The notes beneath the pieces were generated by a model, which ran no database searches, had not been told where the DNA came from, and worked only from the letters and a program-made list of their open reading frames with translations. A program made the translations under genes and the position numbers. A DNA stretch of 40,498 bases, taken from Candidatus Competibacter sp. (GTDB lineage Bacteria; Pseudomonadota; Gammaproteobacteria; Competibacterales; Competibacteraceae). The stretch is from positions 1 through 40,498 of the forward strand of contig JARSSH010000002.1 in assembly GCA_029624815.1 (NCBI GenBank), in the 5' to 3' direction. Shown piece after piece: positions 8,567-17,169 of this stretch. The number at the start of each line of letters is the position of its first letter. Within the stretch, counting starts at the first letter, position 1.

Positions 8567-9474
8567 CGCGCGGCGATCCAGCGGGCGCAGCGCTCCGCTT
8601 CATTGAAGGTCTGGGTCGGCCGCTTGAGGCACGGGTGGCGTTGCCAGTCGGCGAAGGGCGTAATCCAGCCTTCGCCGGCCAGTTTATCCAGCCCGCGGCT
8701 AATGCGGCTAGATCGTTTACGCGGCACTTCCAGCACGCCCACCGCCGCGCCGGCGGTCAAGGCCTCGTAAACCATGGAGACGCTGTCGGCGCTGACCCAG
8801 ACCTGCCCGGCTCGCGCCAGTTGCGCCGGCAGCCAATCCGGACCGGTCGCCGCGACCGGAACCACCGTCAGCCGGGCATCCGCCGGATCGTGACCGGCAG
8901 CTAAAAAAGAGGCCGGCGTGCGGCGCGAGGTGGTCAGCGTCCAGTGCACCGCTGGATCGACGGCCAGCACGGCGGCGATCTGGGCGCGCAATCCGGCATC
9001 GTCCCAACCGAAATGCGCGGATGGCCCGCCGATGAGCAGCAGGCCCTGCCGGGGATCCAGGTGGGAGGAGGGTTGGATACGGTTCAGTGCCCCGCGCGTG
9101 ACGAACACGTTCGCGCGAAGCGGCGGCGTGTCGTGCTCGGGGATCAGGCACAGATCGAACAGAGCCAACGGCAAACTGGGCCGCATCAGCACCACCGCGC
9201 GCGCGCGCCGACGCCGACCGGCGGCCAACAACGAGAGATGGGTACCGTGACCAGCGCCTACCACTAGGTCCGGCGCCGGCAAGGTCCGCCACGCGGTTAG
9301 GCGACCGCCTGCCAAGGCGAGTAGCGCCGCGATAGAGGATAGGCATTGCGGCGTGACGATTTCGACCGGCCGCAACCGGGCCAGAGCTTCCGTCAATCCC
9401 TGGCTCTGATTATCGTGCCCGGCCTTGCCGTCGCTGAACCGCCAGACGACCAGCGGGCGCACCGGCGATTCCAC
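8554..9474 (-). CDS. ELM1/GtrOC1-like protein (DUF1022, mitochondrial fission ELM1 family)
   Basis: A 306-residue protein. The N-terminus WRFSDGKAGHDNQSQGL is the family hallmark, followed by DLVVGAGHGTHLSLL, LLIGGPSAHFGWD and WVSADSVSMVYEAL. The family is named after a plant mitochondrial fission factor but is widespread in proteobacteria, usually near LPS genes. The layout of two Rossmann-like halves and the final SADS..EA motif recall a GT-B glycosyltransferase, so a role in surface glycan assembly is plausible but inferred. GTG start at 9474; the ribosome site is weak. The end overlaps the GT4 start by 13 bases. Confidence 0.8.
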   Translation of the reverse strand: MESPVRPLVVWRFSDGKAGHDNQSQGLTEALARLRPVEIVTPQCLSSIAALLALAGGRLTAWRTLPAPDLVVGAGHGTHLSLLAAGRRRRARAVVLMRPSLPLALFDLCLIPEHDTPPLRANVFVTRGALNRIQPSSHLDPRQGLLLIGGPSAHFGWDDAGLRAQIAAVLAVDPAVHWTLTTSRRTPASFLAAGHDPADARLTVVPVAATGPDWLPAQLARAGQVWVSADSVSMVYEALTAGAAVGVLEVPRKRSSRISRGLDKLAGEGWITPFADWQRHPCLKRPTQTFNEAERCARWIAARWFA

Positions 9475-9492
9475 CCGCCGCCGGACAGCGGC

Positions 9493-9696
9493 TCAGTCCA
9501 CCAGCACGAAGTCCGCGCCGCAGTACGGGCATTTGGCCTTGCCGGTGGCTTCGAGCGGCAGATAGACCTTCGGGTGGGAATTCCACAGCGTCATTTCCGG
9601 CAGCGGGCAAGACACCGGTAAATCGGCCCGGCTGACCTCGTAGGTCTTCTGGGCATTGGGCATTGCCTTCGCAAGAGCGGCGGGAGCGGCGGCCAT
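9493..9696 (-). CDS. Small zinc-finger domain protein (zf-CHCC type)
   Basis: A 67-residue protein with a C-terminal CPYCGADFVL zinc-knuckle, an upstream CPLPEMTLWNSHPKVYL segment carrying the other Cys and His ligands, and an alanine-rich N-terminus. It matches the zf-CHCC family, related to a mitochondrial complex I subunit. In gammaproteobacteria it commonly sits between ilvE and LPS core genes, as here. ATG 9696 has a good AGGAG ribosome site 8 bases upstream. Function is unknown. Confidence 0.85.
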   Translation of the reverse strand: MAAAPAALAKAMPNAQKTYEVSRADLPVSCPLPEMTLWNSHPKVYLPLEATGKAKCPYCGADFVLVD

Positions 9697-9774
9697 GGAT
9701 GGTTCTCCTAAAATTTTTATCGATCGATGAAGGCGCGGGTCGGAACCCGGATTTCGGCCAAGGCAATGAAGCGC

Positions 9775-10695
9775 TCAAACCAACGTCAGCCAGTCGGGAT
9801 ATTCATCGCGACGGCCTTGTACCTGATCGAAGTACATTTCCTGCAGGCGCTGGGTGATCGGACCGCGGCGGCCGTTACCGACAACGCGGCCGTCCACTTC
9901 GCGGATCGGCGTCACCTCGGCGGCGGTGCCGGTGAAGAAGGCTTCGTCGGCGATATACACCTCGTCGCGGGTGATGCGCTTTTCCCGAACCGAAATCCCG
10001 AGGTCGGCGGCGAAACGGATGATGGTGTCGCGGGTGATGCCTTCCAGCGCCGAAGTCAGGTCCGGGGTATAGATCAAGCCGTCGCGGATGATAAAGACGT
10101 TCTCGCCGCTGCCCTCCGCCACGTAGCCCTCGGTATCCAGCAGCAGCGCTTCGTCGTAACCGTCGCGCAGGGCTTCGGACAGCGCCAGCATCGAATTCAT
10201 GTAATTGCCATTCGCCTTGGCCTTGCACATGGCGATGTTGACATGGTGCCGGCTGAACGATGAGGTGCGGATGCGGATGCCGCGCTCCAGATTTTCCGCG
10301 CCCAGGTAGGCGCCCCATTCCCAGGCGGCGACGATGGCGTGGACCTTGAGATTGTCGGCGCGCAGCCCCATGCCTTCGGCGCCAAAAAAGCACATCGGCC
10401 GGATGTAGGCGCTGGCCAAATTATTGGCGCGCACCGCCTGCCGGCAGGCGTCGTTGATTTCGGCCTTGCTGTACGGCAGCGGCATGCCGAGGATGTGGGC
10501 GGAACGAAACAATCGGTCGGTATGGGCCTGCAAGCGGAAAATCGCGGCGCCCCGGTGGGTGGCATAGGCCCGAACCCCTTCGAATACACCCATGCCGTAG
10601 TGCAGGGTATGGGTCAATACATGGGTATTGGCTTCGCGCCAGGGCACCAGTTCGCCGTCGTACCAGATCAGACCATCACGGTCGGCCATCGTCAT
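9775..10695 (-). CDS. ilvE: Branched-chain amino acid aminotransferase
   Basis: A 306-residue class IV (fold-type IV) PLP aminotransferase that interconverts branched-chain 2-oxo acids and leucine, isoleucine or valine using glutamate. LIWYDGELVPW, THTLHYGMGVFEGVR and IRPMCFFG are classical IlvE motifs. The PLP lysine is K160 in KAKANGNYMNS (E. coli K159/160). EGSGENVFI and LEGITRDTI follow. ATG 10695 has GGAGA 8 bases upstream; an ATG two codons later is possible. It follows glnE by 81 bases on the same strand. Confidence 0.95.
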   Translation of the reverse strand: MTMADRDGLIWYDGELVPWREANTHVLTHTLHYGMGVFEGVRAYATHRGAAIFRLQAHTDRLFRSAHILGMPLPYSKAEINDACRQAVRANNLASAYIRPMCFFGAEGMGLRADNLKVHAIVAAWEWGAYLGAENLERGIRIRTSSFSRHHVNIAMCKAKANGNYMNSMLALSEALRDGYDEALLLDTEGYVAEGSGENVFIIRDGLIYTPDLTSALEGITRDTIIRFAADLGISVREKRITRDEVYIADEAFFTGTAAEVTPIREVDGRVVGNGRRGPITQRLQEMYFDQVQGRRDEYPDWLTLV

Positions 10696-10776
10696 CGTTC
10701 GATTCTCCAAGACAAGGCTGCTTGCGCGCGCGTCGGCGCCCGTTTTGCTCGAATGCATCGCCCCATGCCCGGCGCT

Positions 10777-13659
10777 TCAATCGCTTTCCATCAGCCGCCG
10801 CCAGATGCGGCTCACGCCTTCGCGCACCTCCCGCGCCTCGTCGGCCGGGATGCGGGCGGGCTGTTCTTGCAGCTTGAGTAAGTGAATGCGTCGGCGCAGG
10901 CTTCGATAGGCGTTGCGCAACCGGGCGGCGTCGGCGACGGACAGGATGCCGAATCGCTCCAGCCCGTCGGTCTGCCGGATGTTGTCGGTGTAGGTCAGCA
11001 GATCCGAATAACGGTGGGCGTTCGCCAAGATTTTATATTGCACCATAAATTCAATGTCGGCGATACCACCCCGACCCTGCTTGAGGTCGAAGGTCTCGGC
11101 GGTGCTGGTGTCCAGTTCGGCGCGCATTCGCTCGCGCATGTCGCGGACCTCCCGACGCAGCACCGCCGGATCGCGCTCGCGCCCCAAAACCTCCCGACGG
11201 ATGGCCTCAAACCGCTCGGTCAGCGCCGCCGGCCCCGCCACCACTCGTGTCCGCGCCAGCGCCTGATGTTCCCAGGTCCAGGCCTGGTGTTGCTGGTATT
11301 CGGCGAAAGCCTCGAAGGCGCTGACCAGCAGACCGGCGCGACCGCTGGGCCGCAGCCGGGTATCCACCTCGTACAGATCGCCGGCGCCGGTACGGGTGGT
11401 CAGCAGATGGATGATCCGCTGCACCAGTTTGGCGAAAAAAGCGGTGTTGTCGATCTGGCGCGGACCGGCGGTCGCTTGTTGGCCACCGACGCTGTCGTGC
11501 AGGAATACCAGATCCAGGTCGGAACCGTAGTTCAATTCGATGCCGCCCAACTTACCGTAGGCGAGGATGGCGAAGCGCGCCTCCCGCCGTACCCCATCCA
11601 CCACGCACTCGGGCCGACCGAAGCGGGGCAACAGATCGGCCCAAGCCAGTTCCAGCACCTTGCGTAGCAGGACTTCGGCGATTTCGGTCAGATGGTCGCT
11701 GACGATCATCAAGGGCATCGCGCCGCTGACGTCGGCGGCGGCGACTCGTAACACGTTGCCCTGCTTGAAATAGCGCAAGGCGTTCAGCCGCTCTTCGGCA
11801 TCGCCCGCCGGTGTGCGCGCCAGTTGCTGATCCAGTTCCGACACCAACTGCCGGCGATCCAGCGGCGCGTAGAGCGTGGCGGGGTTGAGCAGGTCGTCGA
11901 GCAGCAGCGGATAGCGGGTCAGATGGGTGGCGATCCAACTGCTGGCGGCGCACAGCTTGACCAGTTGCGCCAGCGCCTGCGGATGCTCGGCCAGCAGCGC
12001 CAGGTACACCGAGCGGCGGGCCACCGCTTCCAGCAGATTGAAAACGCGCTCCAGCGTCACCGCTGGCCGCGGCCCGGCGGCGGTGGCTTCCAGAACCCGA
12101 GGCGCCAGCACGTCCAGGCGTTCGCGCCCACGCGGGCTCATCGCCCGGTAACTGAACCCGGTTTTCAGCGCCCGCAGCCGATTCCAGGCCAGCATCGGGT
12201 CTTCGAAACCGTGCTCGGCCAATACCTGGAGTGCGCCTTCCTCGCTGGGCTCGTTCCTCCACAGGATCGCCAACCCTGCCTGGCGAGTCCCGGCATCCAC
12301 CGTCGCGTCGCCGAAGATCTGGGCGAACTGGTGGCTCACCGCGTCAACATGCCGCGCCAGTTCGTCGGTGAACGCGCTCCAGTCGGCTTGACCCATGGCG
12401 TGGGCCAGTCGCAGTTGGGCCAGTTCCTGGTCCGGCAGATCGTGGGTTTGCTGATCGGCCCAGGCTTGCAGCCGGTTTTCGACCCGACGCAGAAAATCGT
12501 AGGCTTGTTTGAGGTCGACCACCGCCACCGCCGGCAATCGGCCACTGGCGGCCAGACGATCCAATATCGTCAGGATGCCGCGTTCCCGCAGCGCCGGGTC
12601 GCGGCCACCATAGATCAGTTGAAAAGCCTGGCCGATGAACTCGATCTCGCGGATGCCGCCCGGCCCCAGCTTGATGTTGCGTTGCATGCCCTTGCGTTCG
12701 ACTTCCTGGGCGATCAGCGCCTTCATGCCGCGCAGCGCCGCGAACGCGCCATAATCGAGGTAGCGGCGGTAGACGAACGGCCGCAGCCCGACCAGCAAAC
12801 GCTCGCCGGCTTCCCGGTCGCCGGCGATCACCCGGGCCTTAATCATGGCGTAACGTTCCCAGTCGCGGCCGTGATTCTGGTAATAGTCCTCAAAAGCGGC
12901 GAAGGAAATCGCCAGCGGTCCCGAATCGCCGAACGGCCGCAGGCGCATGTCGACCCGGAACACGAAGCCGTCGGCGGTCGGCTCGGCCAGCACTTTGATC
13001 AACCGCTGCCCGAGCCGGCGGAAAAACTCTTCGTTGGCGACGGCCCGCGCCCCGTCGGTCCGACCCTGCCGTGGAAATGTGAAGATCAGGTCGATGTCCG
13101 AAGAGAAGTTGAGCTCGCGCCCGCCGAGCTTGCCCATGCCTAGCACTACCAGGCGCTGCGCTTGGCCGTCGGCATCGCGCGGCATGCCGAAACGCTGGCC
13201 CTGCCAGGCGTGCAAGCGCTCCAGCGCGGCATCGACCGCCGCCTCCGCCAGATCGGAGAGATCGCCCAGCGTTTCCGTCAAGTCCGCCAGCCCGGCCAGA
13301 TCGCGCCAGGCGATGCGAACCATTTCCCAGCGACGGAACCGGCGCAACAGCGCGCCGAGCCGGGCCTCGTCGGTCGCGTCCGCCAACGCTTGCTCCAACC
13401 GCGCCCGGCACTCGCCCGTCGTCCGGGTCCGTTCCAGATCGCCGCTGGCCAGTAGTGCCGCCAGCAGCGCCGGCTCGCGGATGCAGGCGCGGGCGACAAA
13501 CTCGCTGCTGGCCCAGACCGGAACCAGTTGCCGCAACACCGCGTCGGCGGGCGGCTCCAGATCCGTCGCGCGGGCGGCGGCGAAGGCCTCCCAGTATTGG
13601 GCGACTTCGGGCCGCAACTCCGGCGGCAAGCGCCGCAACTCCGCCTCAATGCCGGTCAT
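10777..13659 (-). CDS. glnE: Bifunctional glutamine synthetase adenylyltransferase / adenylyl-removing enzyme
   Basis: A 960-residue enzyme (E. coli about 946) that adenylylates and deadenylylates glutamine synthetase under PII control. Two nucleotidyltransferase domains are visible: GMGKLGGRELNFSSDIDL at about 174-191 (deadenylylation) and AYGKLGGIELNYGSDLDL in the second half (adenylylation). Helical regulatory segments lie between and after them. ATG 13659 gives the normal family N-terminus; upstream in-frame codons belong to the preceding gene. It starts 10 bases after the ydgA-like stop, with only a short GAGAG ribosome site, suggesting coupling. It heads the glnE-ilvE block. Confidence 0.95.
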   Translation of the reverse strand: MTGIEAELRRLPPELRPEVAQYWEAFAAARATDLEPPADAVLRQLVPVWASSEFVARACIREPALLAALLASGDLERTRTTGECRARLEQALADATDEARLGALLRRFRRWEMVRIAWRDLAGLADLTETLGDLSDLAEAAVDAALERLHAWQGQRFGMPRDADGQAQRLVVLGMGKLGGRELNFSSDIDLIFTFPRQGRTDGARAVANEEFFRRLGQRLIKVLAEPTADGFVFRVDMRLRPFGDSGPLAISFAAFEDYYQNHGRDWERYAMIKARVIAGDREAGERLLVGLRPFVYRRYLDYGAFAALRGMKALIAQEVERKGMQRNIKLGPGGIREIEFIGQAFQLIYGGRDPALRERGILTILDRLAASGRLPAVAVVDLKQAYDFLRRVENRLQAWADQQTHDLPDQELAQLRLAHAMGQADWSAFTDELARHVDAVSHQFAQIFGDATVDAGTRQAGLAILWRNEPSEEGALQVLAEHGFEDPMLAWNRLRALKTGFSYRAMSPRGRERLDVLAPRVLEATAAGPRPAVTLERVFNLLEAVARRSVYLALLAEHPQALAQLVKLCAASSWIATHLTRYPLLLDDLLNPATLYAPLDRRQLVSELDQQLARTPAGDAEERLNALRYFKQGNVLRVAAADVSGAMPLMIVSDHLTEIAEVLLRKVLELAWADLLPRFGRPECVVDGVRREARFAILAYGKLGGIELNYGSDLDLVFLHDSVGGQQATAGPRQIDNTAFFAKLVQRIIHLLTTRTGAGDLYEVDTRLRPSGRAGLLVSAFEAFAEYQQHQAWTWEHQALARTRVVAGPAALTERFEAIRREVLGRERDPAVLRREVRDMRERMRAELDTSTAETFDLKQGRGGIADIEFMVQYKILANAHRYSDLLTYTDNIRQTDGLERFGILSVADAARLRNAYRSLRRRIHLLKLQEQPARIPADEAREVREGVSRIWRRLMESD

Positions 13660-13669
13660 CTCTCGAAAT

Positions 13670-15250
13670 TCATTGCTGGGTTGGTTTTTCCTGGGCCGGT
13701 TCTCCGGGGCCACTGTCCGGCTCCAGCGGCGGTTCTTCTTCTTGAACGCCATCATCCGGTTCCAGCGGCATCGCTTCCAAGCCGCTTGCATCGTCCTCGG
13801 CAACCGCCGACGCCAACGGAATTTCCTGATCGTTCACGAACAGCTTGCCACCCTCGAACCGCGCCGTGCTCCGGTATTGATCGCCCGAAAGCCGGATAAA
13901 ACCGGCGGCCGTCAGTCCCTGAAGCTGCTGCGCGACCTGCTGTTCCGCCATCGCTTGCACGGCCTGTTCGCCGGCCTCCTGACCCTGCTCCTCGACTTGC
14001 GCCTGCAAATCCGCTTTCGCCAAGTCTTTCAGCACGGTTTCCACCAAGAGTTTGGAGGCCGTGATGTCGGCCAAGCCTTTTTCCAGCGACCCCAGCAAGC
14101 TCATCGGATCTTGCGCTGGATTGATCGCGCCGGGATCCTGGAAATTCAGCGTCAACTTGCTCCGCCATTCGCCCTGGGTCAGAGTGGCCTGGGTATCGAG
14201 CACGAATTCCGGCTTGCCGCGCAGCAAAGCCTTCACCAGATCCAGCAAGTCGTCGAGCGCTTGCGGATCGTCGAGTTTGCCGGCGGTTTTTTGCTGCCAC
14301 TGTTCGAACCGGGCAACGGTGGAACCATCCAGGTTGCCCAGCGCCAGTCGCACGCTGCCGGCGCCGCTTTGCTGGTCCACGGTCACCTTGTCAGCCTTGA
14401 ACACCGCCTCGGCGGCCACTTGCCGCGGAGTCGGTTGGCTCAGTTTGCCGATCACGCTCAGATTGTCGATCGCAAACGGACCTCCCGCTTGTCGATTCTC
14501 GCCCCGTAGTTCGCCGATATTGAAACGGGATTCGCCGAACATCAGATCGAAAGCTCCCTTACGCTGGTTCACCGTCACGGTGAGATCGCGCAGGCTGAGC
14601 TGATCGGCGTCGGCGGGTCGATCGGCGCCGGCTTCGGTCGGCTGGCCGGTTACTTCCAGGCTGGCGGCGCTCATGCCGCCCTCGATCGCGGCGCTATGGG
14701 GCGCAATCCGAAACTGGCCTTGCAACCCGGAAAACTTGAGGCTTTGCAGATCGCCCACTTGAGCGAGGTTCAACGGGGGCATGGCGATGGAGGTATCGCT
14801 GGCGCCGTCGAAACCGACCCGCGAAATAGCCACCACCGGCTCTTGGTTCCCATACCATTGGGCCAGTTCGCGAGTCCAAGCGCTGCTGTTCGGGTCCAGC
14901 GTGGCGCGCACCACCGCGCCGGTCCATTGCATCGGCACGCCCGGCGCACCCCGACCCGCCAGCGGTACTGGGCCGTGATAGACCTCCTGCCGGATCGTGA
15001 ACGAGGGATCCGGCTGGTCCGGATCGTGGTTTTCCGGCAACACGAACTGGACACGGGTTTCGATTTGCGACGAGAACAGTCCACGCTGATAGCGGGCCGT
15101 GCTGAGTTTGACGTTGGGATTGTTTGAGCCTTGCGCCAAGGCATCCTGGTACCAGCGTTCCGCCTGCTGGCCCGACCAGTAGGCGGCGCCGGCGAAACCC
15201 GCCACCGCCAGCACCAGAACGACCACGATTATGCCGAGCGATTTTTTCAT
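13670..15250 (-). CDS. YdgA-like DUF945 protein, inner-membrane anchored
   Basis: A 526-residue protein with one N-terminal hydrophobic anchor (about residues 4-25) and a large periplasmic domain. STARYQRGLFSSQIETRVQF is the DUF945/YdgA hallmark. The middle is long and beta-rich with many repeated LxV/LxF strands, resembling AsmA-like lipid-transfer scaffolds. The C-terminal tail is acidic and proline-rich. ATG 15250 has a strong GGAGGA site 8 bases upstream. YdgA's molecular role is unsettled in E. coli. It precedes glnE by 10 bases and may head that operon. Confidence 0.85.
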   Translation of the reverse strand: MKKSLGIIVVVLVLAVAGFAGAAYWSGQQAERWYQDALAQGSNNPNVKLSTARYQRGLFSSQIETRVQFVLPENHDPDQPDPSFTIRQEVYHGPVPLAGRGAPGVPMQWTGAVVRATLDPNSSAWTRELAQWYGNQEPVVAISRVGFDGASDTSIAMPPLNLAQVGDLQSLKFSGLQGQFRIAPHSAAIEGGMSAASLEVTGQPTEAGADRPADADQLSLRDLTVTVNQRKGAFDLMFGESRFNIGELRGENRQAGGPFAIDNLSVIGKLSQPTPRQVAAEAVFKADKVTVDQQSGAGSVRLALGNLDGSTVARFEQWQQKTAGKLDDPQALDDLLDLVKALLRGKPEFVLDTQATLTQGEWRSKLTLNFQDPGAINPAQDPMSLLGSLEKGLADITASKLLVETVLKDLAKADLQAQVEEQGQEAGEQAVQAMAEQQVAQQLQGLTAAGFIRLSGDQYRSTARFEGGKLFVNDQEIPLASAVAEDDASGLEAMPLEPDDGVQEEEPPLEPDSGPGEPAQEKPTQQ

Positions 15251-15339
15251 GCCTGTTGTCCTCCGGGATTTCAATAGAAACATTATTTCACAAACCGTCC
15301 ATAAAGAAGCTCCGCCGAAGCAGGGCTGTTCGGAAGATT

Positions 15340-15364
15340 GGGGGGGAGGTGGCGGGAAAGGGGG
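15340..15364 (+). other. Potential G-quadruplex motif
   Basis: Four G-runs of three or more with loops of 1, 7 and 3 bases occur on the plus strand within 25 bases, about 90 bases upstream of the ydgA-like start. Whether it folds is unknown; in GC-rich DNA such motifs occur by chance. Confidence 0.35.
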
Positions 15365-15404
15365 CGGAAGCGAGGGCGTCTATCATCACCCATCAATCCA
15401 CAAA

Positions 15405-15536
15405 TCAAAGAGGATCGCCATGGCTCCACCAGAGCAGCCACTCGAAAAAGTAGTTGGGGTGACGGACCGCCCAGGCCAGCAGCATCCGCAGCGTCGCCAA
15501 CGCCCAGCCGGCCAGGAAAAGGACGAGATCACTCAT
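15405..15536 (-). CDS. Hypothetical small membrane protein
   Basis: A 43-residue ORF with one long hydrophobic helix (about residues 3-23), then a tail rich in Trp, Phe and Tyr (HPNYFFEWLLWWSHGDPL). Of two adjacent ATG codons the second (15536) has GAGAG 7 bases upstream. The composition is typical of bacterial single-span small proteins, and no strong gene competes on either strand. No family is recognised. It could be a chance ORF. Confidence 0.4.
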   Translation of the reverse strand: MSDLVLFLAGWALATLRMLLAWAVRHPNYFFEWLLWWSHGDPL

Positions 15537-15578
15537 CATATAGCTCTCATCAATGAGTTGTGGTCGACTCAGGCGCGG

Positions 15579-15635
15579 AAATCCCCCCAACTCCCCTTTT
15601 CAAAGAGGGGCGCCGCGTCAACGGCAGGGGGATTT
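15579..15635. repeat. Palindromic intergenic repeat (nested inverted repeat)
   Basis: Outer arms AAATCCCCC (15579-15587) and GGGGGATTT (15627-15635) flank an inner imperfect hairpin, CCCCTTTT facing AAAGAGGGG (15593-15610). This resembles the short CCCCCTTTTCAAAGGGGG-type repeats dispersed in many environmental bacterial genomes. Only one copy is seen in this window, so dispersal is an inference from the pattern. Confidence 0.55.
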
Positions 15636-15774
15636 AGCTCGACCGTTCACGTTTTCACAATTCAAAGAAGGCTGCCATAGCGTGCGGCTCCCCTCGACTG
15701 GCGGACAAACGCACTTCCCGCCGCCGGCGTGGTCTTGTTGAACAATCGCCCGCCGCAATGTCTCTGGAGCCGTC

Positions 15775-16113
15775 ATGCTGCGTACCACCGTCATCGTCTG
15801 CGGAATTCTGCTCGGCCTGTTGGTGGCCGCCATTCTGATCGCCAGTGGCCACGGTAGCGTGCTGGCGGGCTTGCGCCACGTCATCGCTGATCCATGGGGG
15901 GTGGTAACGCTGCTGGATCTGGGCGTCGGACTGCTGTTCGTCGCGGTCTGGCTGGTGCTGGTGGAACCCAGCCCGTGGCGGGCGGCGGCATGGATCGTCG
16001 CGCTGCTGCTGCTCGGCAACGTGGTCACGCTGATTTATCTGCTCTCGCGGACCTGCCGGGCGCGGCAGGTCCGCGACTTGTTTCTGCCATCCCGTTCCAG
16101 CGATTGGCGATGA
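15775..16113 (+). CDS. DUF1475 family membrane protein
   Basis: A 112-residue protein with three predicted transmembrane helices (about 4-22, 44-62, 71-90). The segment around DPWGVVTLLDLGVGLLFVA is the DUF1475 signature. Function is unknown. The ATG at 15775 is preceded by CTGGAGCC. A 12-bp perfect inverted repeat lies in the coding sequence of its C-terminal tail. It stands alone on the plus strand between minus-strand genes. Confidence 0.75.
   Translation: MLRTTVIVCGILLGLLVAAILIASGHGSVLAGLRHVIADPWGVVTLLDLGVGLLFVAVWLVLVEPSPWRAAAWIVALLLLGNVVTLIYLLSRTCRARQVRDLFLPSRSSDWR
16047..16076. repeat. 12-bp perfect inverted repeat inside the DUF1475 gene end
   Basis: CGCGGACCTGCC (16047-16058) and its exact complement (16065-16076) are separated by six bases. 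The RNA would form a very stable hairpin about 35 bases before the stop codon. No T-tract follows, so it is not a typical intrinsic terminator. Confidence 0.6.
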
Positions 16114-16420
16114 CCGGCAGCAGCGGCATGGTCAGGGTCCAGACGCCGGCCACCCGCGTCCCGCATCCGTTCGCGGCTCGGTCGATGCTGCTCCCGGGAA
16201 ATGGGCTGGTGACCCGGCAAATCCGCGCCAGCGCCGACAAGTCGTCGCCGGCGCCACCGCCAAGGCGGGGGACTGGCGCGTTCGGCATCGGCGACCCGGC
16301 CGGCCGACCTGGCGCGGCTGATGGCCTGACCGCTGCCCAACCGGACCGGCTGGGATCGCCGGTCGGGCGTGGGCGATGGATGGGGGATTTTCCAGTATCC
16401 GGCCGCTGGTGAAATACGCG
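16114..16420. other. Intergenic region without recognised gene
   Basis: About 307 bases between the DUF1475 stop and the SDR stop. Open frames cross it on both strands but none has a ribosome site, family motif or plausible start; they look like GC-rich noise. No clear terminator was found. Confidence 0.5.
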
Positions 16421-17155
16421 TCACAGGTTGCTGTTGATCGCCAGCGTCGCGCCGGTCATGCAGCCGGATTCGCTCGGATCGCACAGGAAGGCGATCACTT
16501 TGGCCACGTCGGCGGGACCGGTGCGGGTGCGCAGGTGCGGCGCGGCCTGACGCAGCATGGCGGTATCCACCGCGCCCGGCGCCACGCCGTTGACCCGGAT
16601 ATTGCGCTCCCTGCCCTCCGCCGCCAGCGCTTCGGTCAGGCCGGTCAGGGCGAACTTGCTGACGGTGTAGGCGGCGTAACCGGGAAACTTCTCGGTGCCC
16701 GGCACCCCGCCCAGCGAAGATACGTTGACGATGGCGCCGCCGCGTCCCTCCATCAATCGGAACGCCCATCGCGCGCACAGCGCCGCGCCGCGCAGGTTAA
16801 CCGCCATCACCCGATCCCAGTCCACCATGGCCGTCTCGGCGAAGGGACCACTCAGCAGCATGGCGGCGTTGTTGACCAGGATATCCAACCGGCCAAACGC
16901 GGCGGCGATGCCGGCGAACGCGGCATCCACCTCAGCCTCGTCGGCGACATCCAGCTTGATGGCGGAGGCGCTCAGCCCGGTGGTCTGGATCTCGGCCACC
17001 GTGGCGCTCAGTTCCGGCTCGGTGCGGCTGGCGACGATGACGTGGGCGCCCCGCCGCGCCAGCGCTTGCGCCGTCGCCGCGCCGATCCCGCGACCGCCGC
17101 CGGTGATGAAGGCTACCTGGTTGCGCAGGGACGGCGAGACGAGGGCGATGCCCAT
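16421..17155 (-). CDS. Short-chain dehydrogenase/reductase (SDR)
   Basis: A 244-residue classical SDR oxidoreductase. The cofactor motif TGGGRGIGAA is near residues 19-28, NNAA follows, the catalytic Ser lies in NVSS and the catalytic pair in YTVSK. The C-terminal GCMTGATLAINSNL is a typical SDR end. The arginines after the glycine motif (SRTE) suggest NADP(H). ATG 17155 has GGAGG 5 bases upstream. The start lies 14 bases after the PTPS-family stop, so the two are probably co-transcribed. That raises a pterin-reductase role, as for other pterin SDRs, but the substrate is not evident. Confidence 0.85.
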   Translation of the reverse strand: MGIALVSPSLRNQVAFITGGGRGIGAATAQALARRGAHVIVASRTEPELSATVAEIQTTGLSASAIKLDVADEAEVDAAFAGIAAAFGRLDILVNNAAMLLSGPFAETAMVDWDRVMAVNLRGAALCARWAFRLMEGRGGAIVNVSSLGGVPGTEKFPGYAAYTVSKFALTGLTEALAAEGRERNIRVNGVAPGAVDTAMLRQAAPHLRTRTGPADVAKVIAFLCDPSESGCMTGATLAINSNL

Positions 17156-17169
17156 GGCAGCCTCCGGTT

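Noticed and set aside
11824-14509. Long plus-strand ORFs of 439 and 520 residues
   Set aside because: They lie antisense to glnE and the ydgA-like gene, are low in recognisable motifs and arise from GC-rich codon bias.
16025-16288. 87-residue minus-strand ORF in the gap after DUF1475
   Set aside because: No family, no ribosome site, and it partly overlaps the DUF1475 coding end.
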